Shown piece by piece: positions 45,285 to 54,139 of a DNA stretch of 64,000 nt (the stretch's first letter is position 1; each line of letters begins with the position of its first letter). The notes beneath the pieces are model-generated. The model did not search any database. It was not told the origin of the DNA and saw nothing but the letters and a program-made list of their open reading frames with translations. Both the position numbers and the translations under genes were made by a program. The DNA lies in assembly GCF_000015965.1 (NCBI RefSeq), contig NC_009091.1:620001-684000 (forward strand), in the 5' to 3' direction. The stretch is from Prochlorococcus marinus str. MIT 9301. GTDB taxonomy: Bacteria; Cyanobacteriota; Cyanobacteriia; PCC-6307; Cyanobiaceae.

Positions 45285-45539
45285 TTATAGAAAAATGCTA
45301 ATTATCAAAAAAATTATTCCTAGAACTACCGTAAGAATGGCTCCATCTACTAACAAGTCTTTCCATGTATAACTTTTAAGCATCCTAGTTTTATCTTCTT
45401 CACTCATAAGGTTCTTTAACCACGTCCAATCTAAAAGCTGTGTCAATGCAACACCAAATATTAAATGACCAAACAAAATACCAATTAGATCAATTCTAGA
45501 AATATTTTTAGTGAGACTTGTAATAATAAAAAAGTCCAC
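45285..45539 (-). CDS. Two-TM protein (84 aa)
   Basis: Two hydrophobic segments (LIGILFGHLIFGVALTQLL; DGAILTVVLGIIFLIISIFL). Uses a GTG start at 45539, overlapping one base of the preceding stop. Same tight operon. Function unknown. Confidence 0.55.
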   Translation of the reverse strand: MDFFIITSLTKNISRIDLIGILFGHLIFGVALTQLLDWTWLKNLMSEEDKTRMLKSYTWKDLLVDGAILTVVLGIIFLIISIFL

Positions 45540-45766
45540 TAGCTTTTTTCTTTATTAGATAAGGCACCACCTTCTTCTTTGTATTTTTCCCAAGCTTCGC
45601 TTATTTTTGCTTTAGAGAAATTTTGTTTTCCCTCAGAGAATTTATTTTTGAGGTTATTTAAACTATTAGTCAGTTCTTTTTTTGTTGGTTCATCAAGAAA
45701 GTTTGATGTTAATTTCCATAAATACCAGCTACTAGCTAGAAGAAGGATTAATCCGAGTAATTGCAT
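45539..45766 (-). CDS. Membrane-anchored helical protein (75 aa)
   Basis: N-terminal TM (MQLLGLILLLASSWYLW) then a charged helix (LTNSLNNLKNKFSEGKQN). First gene of the four-gene operon. No family recognised. Confidence 0.55.
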   Translation of the reverse strand: MQLLGLILLLASSWYLWKLTSNFLDEPTKKELTNSLNNLKNKFSEGKQNFSKAKISEAWEKYKEEGGALSNKEKS

Positions 45767-45856
45767 ATTAGTTTTTTACCATCCTACAACTTTTCAAATG
45801 GTTTCGATAAATTAATTTATTTAATACCTGCAGAAATTTTTTGACTTAAATAAAAA

Positions 45857-46012
45857 TTAAAACTTTAACCAGTGGAAAAATATTCTATCCAGCAGCCATA
45901 TAGTTAGACCCCCTTCTAGGAAAGCTAACCAATACATCCCATAATCAGAAAATCCCATTTGTTTTTTTACTGTTTTTATTAATTTTTTGTGAGCTTGAAT
46001 GAGATCTTTCAT
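45857..46012 (-). CDS. Small protein (51 aa) with amphipathic/TM segment
   Basis: ATG at 46012; MKDLIQAHKKLIKTVKK, then FSDYGMYWLAFLEGGLTIWL. Well-formed frame between genes; function unknown. Confidence 0.55.
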   Translation of the reverse strand: MKDLIQAHKKLIKTVKKQMGFSDYGMYWLAFLEGGLTIWLLDRIFFHWLKF

Positions 46013-46028
46013 GAACAATCAAATATTT

Positions 46029-46280
46029 TTAAACCTGCTGAATTTCTTTAACTAAAAAACCCTTCCCATAGCAGGATAGACATGTTTTAGTCTCATCTAA
46101 TGAAATTCTTAGAAAACCCGCTCCATTACATCTAAAGCAATTTACTTTAGTGTTTGAATAGATTTTTGATTTAATTTTAGCAGCACGATTTAAGTAAGAA
46201 ACAGTTTCTTTACGACCGTTTGCTTTGGCGGCTTTGTTTAAAAGCTTTTTGTAGTTGACTTTTAGTTCTTGGATATTCAT
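46029..46280 (-). CDS. DnaJ-type zinc-finger protein (83 aa)
   Basis: Two CxxCxGxG-like motifs, CFRCNGAGFL and CLSCYGKGF, like one half of the DnaJ Cys-rich domain. An N-terminal helix is rich in Lys. No J domain, so it is not DnaJ. It may bind zinc and assist folding or disulphide chemistry (inference). Confidence 0.7.
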   Translation of the reverse strand: MNIQELKVNYKKLLNKAAKANGRKETVSYLNRAAKIKSKIYSNTKVNCFRCNGAGFLRISLDETKTCLSCYGKGFLVKEIQQV

Positions 46281-46569
46281 CTTTTATAGAAACTATGATG
46301 CGAATACAGGAAAAGTAAATGTTTAAATAATTTTGAAAAATTTTTCTCGTTTATATTTCTAATACGATCTCTTACTGAGATTTAAATAATATAACTAGGA
46401 TTTGGTTTATATGTTTACTATCTGGAGTAATTAGATTGTATATTTAATAGAAATTTTATATTTAACAAACTAAAACTTTTCTGGGTGATCATATAAGAGA
46501 AAAATTCTCGTCTTTGAAAGGAAGCTTAAATAATTGATTGTTTAAAAAGTATTTAAAAGCTCTAGTACA

Positions 46570-46695
46570 TCATCCAGCCTTTTTTAGGTTTTTAACTAAA
46601 AAATCATTTTCATTAGTAAGAACTTCAAGCTTAGATTTTTCCAACTCTTTTTTGATTTCGGGATTTAAATCCTTTTTTGCCTCGTTTAGATTCAT
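46570..46695 (-). CDS. Small charged helical protein (41 aa)
   Basis: ATG at 46695 gives MNLNEAKKDLNPEIKKE, then KSKLEVLTNENDFLVKNLKKAG. It resembles the C-terminus of the protein at 42589-42762. The plus-strand frame over this region is less likely. Confidence 0.5.
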   Translation of the reverse strand: MNLNEAKKDLNPEIKKELEKSKLEVLTNENDFLVKNLKKAG

Positions 46696-46757
46696 AGGAT
46701 TTTTGCCTAAAATTTATTTAAAAGACATTTGAGATCATAGTGATCCCAAAAAAAAAT

Positions 46758-46869
46758 TGTGGATAGTTTTTTAAAAAAAGAAGACTATATTTTATTTTGC
46801 ACATAGAAATTCAAATTTAATCAACATATTGTGGAAAACCCTGTTGAAAAACGCTTAAAAAGTGGATAA
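46758..46869. other. Cluster of DnaA-box-like sequences
   Basis: Three 9-mers in the same orientation: TGTGGATAG (46758-46766), TGTGGAAAA (46830-46838) and AGTGGATAA (46861-46869). The middle one is the complement of TTTTCCACA, the cyanobacterial DnaA-box form; the others differ by one position from TGTGGATAA. They lie in a non-coding stretch between 46696 and 47230. Function as an origin or DnaA reservoir is unproven. Confidence 0.45.
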
Positions 46870-47089
46870 CTCTTCGGGAGCATTATCAAAACTAGCTTTT
46901 CAGGAAAACTTTTTAAGTATTAATACTTCATCAAAAAAAATAAAATATAGTTTAAAAAGTAACATAATCTCTTGTTATAACTATGGGATCATTACTTTTA
47001 ATAAAAAGATTATTTATCTATACGAGAAGCTCATGTTGATAAAAAATTCTGAAAGTTTTTTCTTAATGATGTATCAAATTGAAAATTAA
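46862..47089 (+). CDS. Weakly supported hypothetical protein (75 aa)
   Basis: GTG start, no ribosome-binding site, Ile/Lys/Asn/Ser-rich and without recognised features. It starts inside the DnaA-box-like region. Probably spurious; kept because nothing else covers the stretch. Confidence 0.25.
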   Translation: MDNSSGALSKLAFQENFLSINTSSKKIKYSLKSNIISCYNYGIITFNKKIIYLYEKLMLIKNSESFFLMMYQIEN

Positions 47090-47230
47090 AGTGAAGAAAA
47101 ATCAATCTAAACTTGAAATTTTTAATTTTTGTCATAGCTGATTAAAAATTGATTAATTCGGTTTTCTCTATGCAAATATTTCTCGAACTAAAACTTAATC
47201 AAATAAATTTAATTAAGTTAATTATTCAAA

Positions 47231-47467
47231 ATGACAGAAGAAAAAAAGGATTCAAAAAAATGTTCTGGAAAGAAAAACATTATGTTTGCTTATGGTTTTA
47301 TACAACTGGGATCTAGTTTTGTATCTGCAATAGCTTTAGCTGCAATAGCTTTTGGATTCTGTTCATTAAAAAAAGAGTCTAAACTTTTCAATGAATGTGT
47401 TGCCGAAATTATTGAAGATGGTGGTACCAAATCAGAGGCGGTAAGGTATTGCAATGGGGGCAATTAA
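47231..47467 (+). CDS. Small TM protein with Cys (78 aa)
   Basis: A Lys-rich N-terminus (MTEEKKDSKKCSGKKN), a TM segment (GSSFVSAIALAAIAFGFC) and an acidic tail with two Cys (NECVAEII and RYCNGGN). No family recognised; composition suggests a real gene. Confidence 0.6.
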   Translation: MTEEKKDSKKCSGKKNIMFAYGFIQLGSSFVSAIALAAIAFGFCSLKKESKLFNECVAEIIEDGGTKSEAVRYCNGGN

Positions 47468-47489
47468 AAGCCTCTCACAGAAAAATTAA

Positions 47490-47732
47490 ATGGATTCGAC
47501 AAGTGATTTGATTATCGACTCATTAAAAGAGGAACCAATTGGAGAAACTAATCACTTTATTTGGTTCATAACAGATATTGGTATTGCTGCCTTATTTAAA
47601 AGAGAGGAAAACTTCGAAACTTATAATTCTAATGTCGATATTGAAGCAAATATAATTGGTTTGGATATAACTAAAGAGGAAAAAGAGTATCTCAAAATAA
47701 AAGAAAGACAGCTCTTCTTGTTTTATTCATAA
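47490..47732 (+). CDS. Small acidic protein (80 aa)
   Basis: Acidic/aromatic residues throughout (TNHFIWFITDIGIAAL, NVDIEANIIGLDI). It follows the preceding gene by 22 bases on the same strand. No family recognised. Confidence 0.5.
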   Translation: MDSTSDLIIDSLKEEPIGETNHFIWFITDIGIAALFKREENFETYNSNVDIEANIIGLDITKEEKEYLKIKERQLFLFYS

Positions 47733-47752
47733 TCTAGGATTTAGTTCTTGAT

Positions 47753-47944
47753 TTAATAGGATGGCTCAAGGTGAAAATTAGGCTCTTTAATATTATTATC
47801 GCTAATTAATTCGTAGGTAAGCTCTTTATTTAGGGCATTTATATAAGATGTATAAAGTTTCCCCCAAACAAATTCAAATTCATCTTTACTTAAATTCTTG
47901 AAAAGAATTTCTCCTTTGAAGTAAATGTGATAAGAATCATTCAT
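47753..47944 (-). CDS. Small hypothetical protein (63 aa)
   Basis: Contains YHIYFKGEILFKNLSKDEFEF and KLYTSYINALNKELTYEL, a pattern suggesting alpha/beta folding. Convergent with the acidic protein gene. No family recognised. Confidence 0.5.
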   Translation of the reverse strand: MNDSYHIYFKGEILFKNLSKDEFEFVWGKLYTSYINALNKELTYELISDNNIKEPNFHLEPSY

Positions 47945-48042
47945 TATGGAAAATTAATCTTATTCTTTTTAACGCAGTTATATTTGTATGTAGTATTAGG
48001 TGCTACTAAAAAGAAATTTATATTTAGAAGTTAGAAATACTT

Positions 48043-48354
48043 TTAAACCATCCTTGTATTCATTTTTTGTTTTTTGAATAATCCGACTGTCTCATCAAGA
48101 TCCATACACGGCTGAATGCTTATATCCATTAACCTTCTCCAGGGATGCCATTGCTTCCAAATTGTCTCAAGAGAATCTGCACTCACTACAGAATGTCCAA
48201 TCCCATTTTGAACCATAAAAATCCAAGAATGAACCTCATAGTTTTCAGGTCTGTTTTGGGGACCACCCGATTCGTACCAATTAATTAGCATTTCTGCCCC
48301 TTCTTCTTGATCCTCTCCATCTGTAAATTCGTAGGAAATCAAATACCTTTGCAT
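48043..48354 (-). CDS. DUF3303-like protein (103 aa)
   Basis: MQRYLISYEFTDGEDQEEGA resembles the N-terminus of DUF3303 proteins (a ferredoxin-like alpha/beta domain). Later segments IFMVQNGIGHSVVSADS and WHPWRRLMDISIQP fit the same family. Function unknown. Confidence 0.6.
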   Translation of the reverse strand: MQRYLISYEFTDGEDQEEGAEMLINWYESGGPQNRPENYEVHSWIFMVQNGIGHSVVSADSLETIWKQWHPWRRLMDISIQPCMDLDETVGLFKKQKMNTRMV

Positions 48355-48636
48355 ATAGATTATTATTAAATCTCTAAACTATTTTAACTCTAGATTTAGA
48401 TATTGCCTCCCAATTTAATTAATGCTATGAAGTTTATAGAAATGATTGTTTTAAATGATCGAAAGATTTGGGAAAATTAAAAAAAATATTTTCACTAATT
48501 TATCTTTTATAAATAAGACAATCTTGAAGTATTTTCAAAACCATGATCTGTTCGTATAGCTCCAATTAACAGATAAAATTTGATACTTTTTAAAATACCC
48601 TAAATTAGTTACCATATTTGTACTGTACAGATACCA

Positions 48637-49020
48637 ATGATAGATAAAAAAGATCAAAGAAATCCAATTGATAATTTAGAGTATGAAAAAGTTTTAGAAG
48701 AAGAAATATTTAATTCGTACGAAAGTAAATTTCAGAAAGATACTGAAGAAGATATTAAAAAGATTAAATTCTACAGACTTAAAAGAACTCCATTAGAGAT
48801 ACTAAATAGGTCATTTTTCTTTTTCTTTATTGGAAGTTTTCTTTTCTCTTTGTTTTTAGCTTATTCAGAAAGTAAGTTGTGGTTCATACTTTATGTAATA
48901 AGTGCATTGTCATGTGTTTTCTATACTCCTAATAGGAAAGCACTTAAAGAATTAATAGCAGCTTGGCCAAATATAGAGGATCTCATTAAGGGGAGGAGTT
49001 TGTGGAGAAAAGGCAAGTAA
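48637..49020 (+). CDS. Two-TM hypothetical protein (127 aa)
   Basis: An acidic N-terminal half (EKVLEEEIFNSYESKF) is followed by two TM segments (FFFFFIGSFLFSLFLAY; LWFILYVISALSCVFY) and a basic C-terminus. It is followed by two small coupled frames at 49028 and 49117. No family recognised. Confidence 0.55.
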   Translation: MIDKKDQRNPIDNLEYEKVLEEEIFNSYESKFQKDTEEDIKKIKFYRLKRTPLEILNRSFFFFFIGSFLFSLFLAYSESKLWFILYVISALSCVFYTPNRKALKELIAAWPNIEDLIKGRSLWRKGK

Positions 49021-49027
49021 ATAGATT

Positions 49028-49120
49028 ATGAAACCTTTAAATGCATTTAAAAAGTGGTTATTAAATATTCTTGTGCCATACATAGAGGGCACCAACAAGA
49101 AAAAAGAGGATAAAAAATGA
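49028..49120 (+). CDS. Small basic peptide (30 aa)
   Basis: ATG 8 bases after the preceding stop; MKPLNAFKKWLLNILVPY then a Lys/Glu-rich tail. The stop overlaps the next start (ATGA), indicating coupling. Confidence 0.45.
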   Translation: MKPLNAFKKWLLNILVPYIEGTNKKKEDKK

Positions 49121-49254
49121 GTTTAATAAAGGTTGGAATTATTGTTGAAATATTTTTGTTTGTGGGAGTTTTTTTATGGGTTAGGAAACTAAATAGTAAA
49201 CAAAATAGGCAACCATCTCTATCAAAAAAAACAATAAAAAATCTCAAATTTTAG
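49117..49254 (+). CDS. Small single-TM protein (45 aa)
   Basis: ATG overlapping the previous stop; MSLIKVGIIVEIFLFVGVFL then a basic tail (NRQPSLSKKTIKNLKF). The opposite-strand frame over 49047-49247 is a shadow. Confidence 0.5.
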   Translation: MSLIKVGIIVEIFLFVGVFLWVRKLNSKQNRQPSLSKKTIKNLKF

Positions 49255-49375
49255 AATTTTGATCACAAAATAAGGATTCTTTATAAAGAGATCAAATTTA
49301 TGGGAAAAATCTTTACTTATTTTCTCTCACTTTGTGTATGAAATCGGTTAGAACATCTATATCGTTTTAAAAAAT

Positions 49376-49729
49376 ATGGTTTCTTCCATTCAAGGTCTTG
49401 CTCCAATTACTAACCCATTAAATAGTGTCTTAATTGAAAAAAAACTAATAAATGTTGATCAGAAGTTTATTCAACTTGTTTCTCTGGCAGAAGGTTTACC
49501 TCGAACAGAAGTTATTGAAAGTGGAAGGAATTATTGGAGAGGTGTTTGTAGAAGCTTAATTTTTAGATTTCCTGATGACCTTGAAATTTTAAAGCTTGAT
49601 GTAAGAAGTTATATAGATAGATCAAAAGGAATCATTCAAATAAGATCTGCAGCAAGATTAGGGCAATCAGATTTAGGCGTTAATCTAAGAAGAGTGGAAT
49701 ACTTGTTTAATCAATTAGAGAAATTTTAA
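49376..49729 (+). CDS. DUF1499 protein (117 aa)
   Basis: C-terminal motif IIQIRSAARLGQSDLGVNLRRVEYL is characteristic of DUF1499, found in cyanobacteria and plastids. The N-terminal Cys-containing part seen in longer members is missing, so this is short. Function unknown. Confidence 0.7.
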   Translation: MVSSIQGLAPITNPLNSVLIEKKLINVDQKFIQLVSLAEGLPRTEVIESGRNYWRGVCRSLIFRFPDDLEILKLDVRSYIDRSKGIIQIRSAARLGQSDLGVNLRRVEYLFNQLEKF

Positions 49730-49805
49730 TTAATCTGTTTTTATAAATTTAAGGTTCTTTTTACTAAATAGTTGTGCTTTAATTCATAAGAATGTTTGAA
49801 TTGCC

Positions 49806-49937
49806 ATGGTAAAGATAATCTTAGTTGGAATAATTGTAGCGCTTGTATATTCTCAACCTGATCTTCGTCTTACAGTCGCTGATTGGTTAAAAGCAGCTTC
49901 TGATTTTCTTATTGAATCAGTACAAGTAAAACCTTGA
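49806..49937 (+). CDS. Small TM protein (43 aa)
   Basis: MVKIILVGIIVALVYSQPDL followed by TVADWLKAASDFLIE, an N-terminal hydrophobic segment and a soluble helix. Plausible small membrane-associated protein; no family recognised. Confidence 0.5.
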   Translation: MVKIILVGIIVALVYSQPDLRLTVADWLKAASDFLIESVQVKP

Positions 49938-49956
49938 ATTAATTTTTAATGAAGTA

Positions 49957-50043
49957 TTAAAAAAGACCTGAAACAGTAATCATTTGTTTAATGCATATAG
50001 CTACGAAAATAAATATTATTATCCTGCTTAATATATATTTCAC
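49957..50043 (-). CDS. Tiny single-TM peptide (28 aa)
   Basis: GTG start; MKYILSRIIIFIFVAICIK then QMITVSGLF. Same length as the peptide at 43097-43183. Weak support. Confidence 0.35.
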   Translation of the reverse strand: MKYILSRIIIFIFVAICIKQMITVSGLF

Positions 50044-50120
50044 TTAAACAAATAAATAGTTTTAGGAACATAATAGAAAATTTTTTTGAAATTTTTGAAT
50101 AGTTAACGATAATAAGGGAT

Positions 50121-51176
50121 ATGAAGCTTAGATTATTTGAGTTCTATTTTATTAAAGACTATTTAAGGCCTTGGTTTGGTCTTATTTATTCTTTATTCTT
50201 TCTGTTTTTTTTAGGTGCAATTGGCTATCGAATAACAGAGGGATGGGAATGGAGTGATTGCTTATGGATGGTTCTGATCACAATAACCACTATTGGTTTT
50301 GGAGAAGTTCAACCTTTAAGCCCTGAAGGCAGGATAGTAACTGTTTTAGTAATCGTAGGCGGATTGATCTTTATTCAATTTACCTTTCAAAAAGCTGTTA
50401 GATTATTCGAATCCGGCTATTTTCAAAGAGTAAACGAATTACGTTTTAAAAGACTTCTTAGAAAAATGGAAAATCATGTAATTTTGTGCGGATATGGGAG
50501 GGTAGGTCAGGAAATATCTAACCAAATAAAAACGCAAAATATTCCAATTATTGTTGTTGAGAGCGATGAAGATAGAAAAAAGATTGCTGAAGAAAATGGT
50601 TTAGAAGTTCTTTGCGCTGATGCAACTCTTGACGAGACTTTAAAACTAGCAGGATTAGAAAAATGCAAAAGTTTGGTCGTCACTTTACCTAATGATGCTG
50701 CAAATTTATATGTAGTTTTGAGTGCTAAAGGGATAAGAAGTTCTATAAGAGTAATTGCAAGAGCTGGAACTGAAGAAGCCGCAAGTAAATTGAGATTAGC
50801 TGGAGCAAGTATAGTCGTAAGCCCTTATATAGCTGCAGGAAGAGCAATGGCATCAATGGCTTTAAGACCAATTGCTATTGATTTTCTAGATCTACTTGCA
50901 GGAAGTGAATGTGAAATTGAAGAATTTGAATTAAGTAATGATATTAGTCTTTTTGAAACAGCAGAGAAAAGATCACTTTCTGAACTTGGAATAGGTAAAA
51001 AAAGCGGTGCAAAAATATTAGCCATTAAAGAAAATGAAAAGTTGTTCACTAATCCTGGAGGTAATTTCATACTTCAACCAGGTCAAGTATTAATAGCCTT
51101 TGGTAGTAAAGAACAGCTAAATATTTTGAATGGTCTGTTAGGTAATCTTGTTGTAGCAGTAGAGCTATTAAAGTAG
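50121..51176 (+). CDS. Potassium channel with RCK domains
   Basis: Two TM helices flank the selectivity filter TTIGFGE (instead of TVGYG). The cytoplasmic part has an RCK_N Rossmann domain (LCGYGRVGQEISNQI) and an RCK_C domain near residues 260-350. The layout is that of MthK-type ligand-gated channels; 351 residues. Likely role in K+ homeostasis. Confidence 0.85.
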   Translation: MKLRLFEFYFIKDYLRPWFGLIYSLFFLFFLGAIGYRITEGWEWSDCLWMVLITITTIGFGEVQPLSPEGRIVTVLVIVGGLIFIQFTFQKAVRLFESGYFQRVNELRFKRLLRKMENHVILCGYGRVGQEISNQIKTQNIPIIVVESDEDRKKIAEENGLEVLCADATLDETLKLAGLEKCKSLVVTLPNDAANLYVVLSAKGIRSSIRVIARAGTEEAASKLRLAGASIVVSPYIAAGRAMASMALRPIAIDFLDLLAGSECEIEEFELSNDISLFETAEKRSLSELGIGKKSGAKILAIKENEKLFTNPGGNFILQPGQVLIAFGSKEQLNILNGLLGNLVVAVELLK

Positions 51177-51230
51177 ATAGATCGAGATTCAGAATTAATT
51201 GCTAAATTGATTGTGGGTGGAAAAAATCAA

Positions 51231-51584
51231 ATGAAAATATTTAAATTTCTATTTGTAATTCCTTTAATAACTTTAATAATTATTTTTCAAACCTCTTTGC
51301 AAAATAGATATCTAATGGCTTCTGATATTAGAGATGGAGAAACAATTTTTAGAAATGTCTGTGCAGGCTGCCATGTAAGAGGTGGATCAGTCGTTCTCAA
51401 AGGTTCTAAATCATTAAAACTTTCCGACCTTGAAAAAAGAGGAATAGCAGATGTAAATTCAATAACAATAATTGCGAATGAAGGGATTGGTTTTATGAAA
51501 GGTTATAAAAATAAATTGAATGATGGAGAAGATAAGGTTCTTGCACAATGGATTATTCAAAATGCAGAAAAGGGTTGGAAGTAA
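51231..51584 (+). CDS. Cytochrome c6-like protein
   Basis: A signal segment (IFKFLFVIPLITLIIIF) precedes DGETIFRNVCAGCHVRGG with the c-type heme site C-x2-CH. The axial Met is probably in GFMKGYKNKL. The C-terminal LAQWIIQNAEKGWK is typical of cytochrome c6. The mature protein is about 85 residues. I chose ATG 51231; the longer frame to 51207 is less likely. It may carry electrons to photosystem I or an oxidase. Confidence 0.8.
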   Translation: MKIFKFLFVIPLITLIIIFQTSLQNRYLMASDIRDGETIFRNVCAGCHVRGGSVVLKGSKSLKLSDLEKRGIADVNSITIIANEGIGFMKGYKNKLNDGEDKVLAQWIIQNAEKGWK

Positions 51585-51954
51585 ATGAAAAGAATACTTC
51601 TTGCATCATTTTTATTTCTATTAGCTGAATATTCTTTTGCTGAGGAATTAATTAATTACACAATTACATCTGATTCTCAAACAAATACTTTAGAAGGTGA
51701 TTTAGAGGCCAAGGGGAATGTAGTTATTAAGAAGTAGTAATGGAAATTTTGAGGCTTATTCGGACAAGCTTTCTTATGATAAGGATGGAAAATTTCTAAA
51801 ACTTACAGGAAATGTATCTGTAAAAAACTTAGAATCTGAAGGAATATCCATTGAAGAAACATCTGGAGATGAGTTGATTATATTTACTGATAAAGGACTT
51901 TATGAATTCAAATCTCAAAATAAAAATAGAGTAAAAACAAAAATTAAATTCTAA
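51585..51954 (+). pseudogene. LptA/OstA-like periplasmic protein, frameshifted
   Basis: The frame starts at ATG 51585 right after the cytochrome stop, with a signal peptide (LLASFLFLLAEYSFA) and NTLEGDLEAKGNVVIKK, then meets TAG at 51735. In the +1 frame the text continues (SSNGNFEAYSDKLSYDKD ... LKLTGNVSVK) to TAA at 51952. One base removed from ATTA near 51728 restores a continuous beta-repeat protein of the LptA/OstA type. It may be a real lesion, a strain polymorphism or a sequence error. Confidence 0.7.
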
Positions 51955-52108
51955 ATAAAGAGTTGATATTTAATTTCTAGCTGATCTCTTAATGCAGAGA
52001 TATACATAATTATTATTTATATCAAAATAATTTGATTAATAAATCTTGAAATTTTTAAATTAACTTTTGGCTGTAATTTATATTTGACATTATTATTACT
52101 CATTAAAA

Positions 52109-53080
52109 GTGGGCATTTTCAAAAAAGTCCTTATTTTATCTTCTGCTATCTCATTAGTTCTCTCTCAAGAAGCGATTGCTTCAAAAAGATTGAGCGGAGC
52201 AGGTGCTACATTTCCCTCGAAAATTTATACTAGGTGGTTTTTTGACTTAGCCAAATCTGGTGGACCAAGGGTTAATTACCAAGCAGTTGGTTCGGGCTCT
52301 GGAAGAAAAGCTTTTATAGACCAAACTGTAAACTTTGGTGCATCAGATGATCCTATGAAAGATTCTGATATAGAGAAAGTAACTAGAGGACTAGTTCAAA
52401 TACCTATGGTTGGTGGAACTATTGCTTTTGGTTATAACTATGATTGCGATTTGAAACTTACACAAGAGCAAGCAGTACGAGTTGCAATGGGTATGGTTAA
52501 AAACTGGAAAGAATTAGGTTGTAAATCAGGAAAGTTAACTTGGACCCATCGTTCTGATGGTTCAGGAACTACTAAGGCTTTCACAAATTCTATGGAAGCA
52601 TTTTCACCAACATGGACTTTAGGAACTGGTAAATCAGTAAAGTGGCCAGCAGGCGTTGGAGCAAAAGGTAATGCCGGTGTTGCAGGTGTAATTCAAAACA
52701 CTCCAGGCGCAATTGGTTATGTAAATCAGTCATATATTAAAGGTAATGTTAAGGCTGCTGCGATTCAAAATCTTTCAGGTGAGTTTCTAAAACCATCTGC
52801 AGAGGCAGGAGCTAAGGCTCTTAATGGTATTACTTTAGATGAAAATCTTGCGGGTAAAAATCCTAATCCAACAGCAAAAGGCGCGTACCCTATCGCTTCA
52901 TTGACATGGATACTTGCTTACGAAAAAGGTAATGGTAGAAACACTAAAGCAATAAAACAAGCCTTTAATACATTATTAAGTGATGAGTATCAAGATAAGG
53001 CTTCATCCCTTGGATTTATTCCCTTAAAAGGGAATATCCTTTTAAAATCAAGAGCTGCCGTTGAAAAAATAGGTAGTTAA
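52109..53080 (+). CDS. pstS: Phosphate-binding protein PstS
   Basis: Signal peptide (MGIFKKVLILSSAISLVLSQEAIA), then SGAGATFPSKIYTRW, GSGSGRKAFIDQ and HRSDGSGTTKAF, the phosphate-binding loops of PstS/SphX. A GTG start is used at 52109. A possible but weak Pho-box-like array lies just upstream (52060-52091). It heads the pstSCAB operon. Confidence 0.92.
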   Translation: MGIFKKVLILSSAISLVLSQEAIASKRLSGAGATFPSKIYTRWFFDLAKSGGPRVNYQAVGSGSGRKAFIDQTVNFGASDDPMKDSDIEKVTRGLVQIPMVGGTIAFGYNYDCDLKLTQEQAVRVAMGMVKNWKELGCKSGKLTWTHRSDGSGTTKAFTNSMEAFSPTWTLGTGKSVKWPAGVGAKGNAGVAGVIQNTPGAIGYVNQSYIKGNVKAAAIQNLSGEFLKPSAEAGAKALNGITLDENLAGKNPNPTAKGAYPIASLTWILAYEKGNGRNTKAIKQAFNTLLSDEYQDKASSLGFIPLKGNILLKSRAAVEKIGS

Positions 53081-53185
53081 ATTTTTTAATAGATGTCAAA
53101 TTATCATGACTTTCATATACCTTTAAGTCCTCTTAAAGTCTTTTACAGCATTTAGTAGTAGATTTATAGAGATATTCTTTTTTTA

Positions 53186-54133
53186 ATGGAAGAGAAATTA
53201 ACTCTTTTCAAGAATCGTAAAAGATTCGGTATCGAAAAAAATATAGATATTATCTTCAAAAATACTGCCCTAGTCTTGTCTAGTTTCGTAGCAATAATAC
53301 TTTTAGGAATTATTTTAGTAGTCTTTTTTCAGTCATTTGAATCCTTTTCAAGGTATGGCTTGAAGTTTTTAATAACCTCTGAATGGAATCCTGTAAAAGA
53401 TGAATACGGAGCTTTTACCGCAATATATGGCACATTAGTAACCTCATTTCTTTCGTTATTAATAACTATCCCTTTGGGCGTTGGAACTGCAATATTTATT
53501 ACTGAGGACTTTGTACCGAAAGTTTTTAGAGAAATAATAGGTTCTTTTGTTGAATTATTAGCAGCAATTCCATCAGTTGTATTGGGACTTTGGGCAATAT
53601 TTGTTATGGAACCTTTTTTCAGAGCCTTTTTTGTCTTTTTACATAATTTCTTTGGTTGGATACCTTTATTCAGTACAGAACCTACAGGCAGGAATTCTTT
53701 GTTAGCAATATTGATTTTAGTAGTAATGCTTTTGCCAATAGTGACTTCCATTGCAAGGGATTCACTTAATCAGGTTCCTAAAAAGCTAAGAAATGCGGCT
53801 TATGGAATTGGAGCTAGTAGATGGAAAACAATATTTTCAGTAATTTTGCCGGCAGCATTATCAGGAATTATGGCAGGTGTTCTATTGGCTTTAGGTAGGG
53901 CAATGGGAGAAACAATGGCTGTGACAATGATTATTGGTAATTCAAATGCATTTAGTTGGTCTCTATTATCTCCTGGTTATACCATTTCCTCCATGCTCGC
54001 AAACCAGTTTGGTGAGGCTGATGGAAGTCAGGTTTCATCACTCTTTTATGCGGCTTTTGTACTTATGATCCTTTCTTTAGTAGTAAATATCTTTGCGCAA
54101 TGGCTAGTTAAGAAATTTAGTCTCAAATATTAG
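53186..54133 (+). CDS. pstC: Phosphate ABC permease PstC
   Basis: Six TM helices; PstC features are IPSVVLGLWAIFV and the EAA loop GASRWKTIFSVILPAALSGI. 315 residues. It is 105 bases after pstS. Confidence 0.92.
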   Translation: MEEKLTLFKNRKRFGIEKNIDIIFKNTALVLSSFVAIILLGIILVVFFQSFESFSRYGLKFLITSEWNPVKDEYGAFTAIYGTLVTSFLSLLITIPLGVGTAIFITEDFVPKVFREIIGSFVELLAAIPSVVLGLWAIFVMEPFFRAFFVFLHNFFGWIPLFSTEPTGRNSLLAILILVVMLLPIVTSIARDSLNQVPKKLRNAAYGIGASRWKTIFSVILPAALSGIMAGVLLALGRAMGETMAVTMIIGNSNAFSWSLLSPGYTISSMLANQFGEADGSQVSSLFYAAFVLMILSLVVNIFAQWLVKKFSLKY

Positions 54134-54139
54134 ATAATT

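Noticed and set aside
46538-46732. A 64-codon plus-strand frame.
   Set aside because: The minus-strand 41-codon gene in the same place resembles a paralogue at 42589 and looks more like coding sequence.
49047-49247. A minus-strand 66-codon frame.
   Set aside because: Two coupled plus-strand frames (49028-49120 and 49117-49254) explain the same DNA better.
52060-52091. An 11-base-period TTAAC/GTAAT/TTGACA series upstream of pstS, resembling Pho boxes.
   Set aside because: The match is too weak to call as a feature; it is noted only under pstS.
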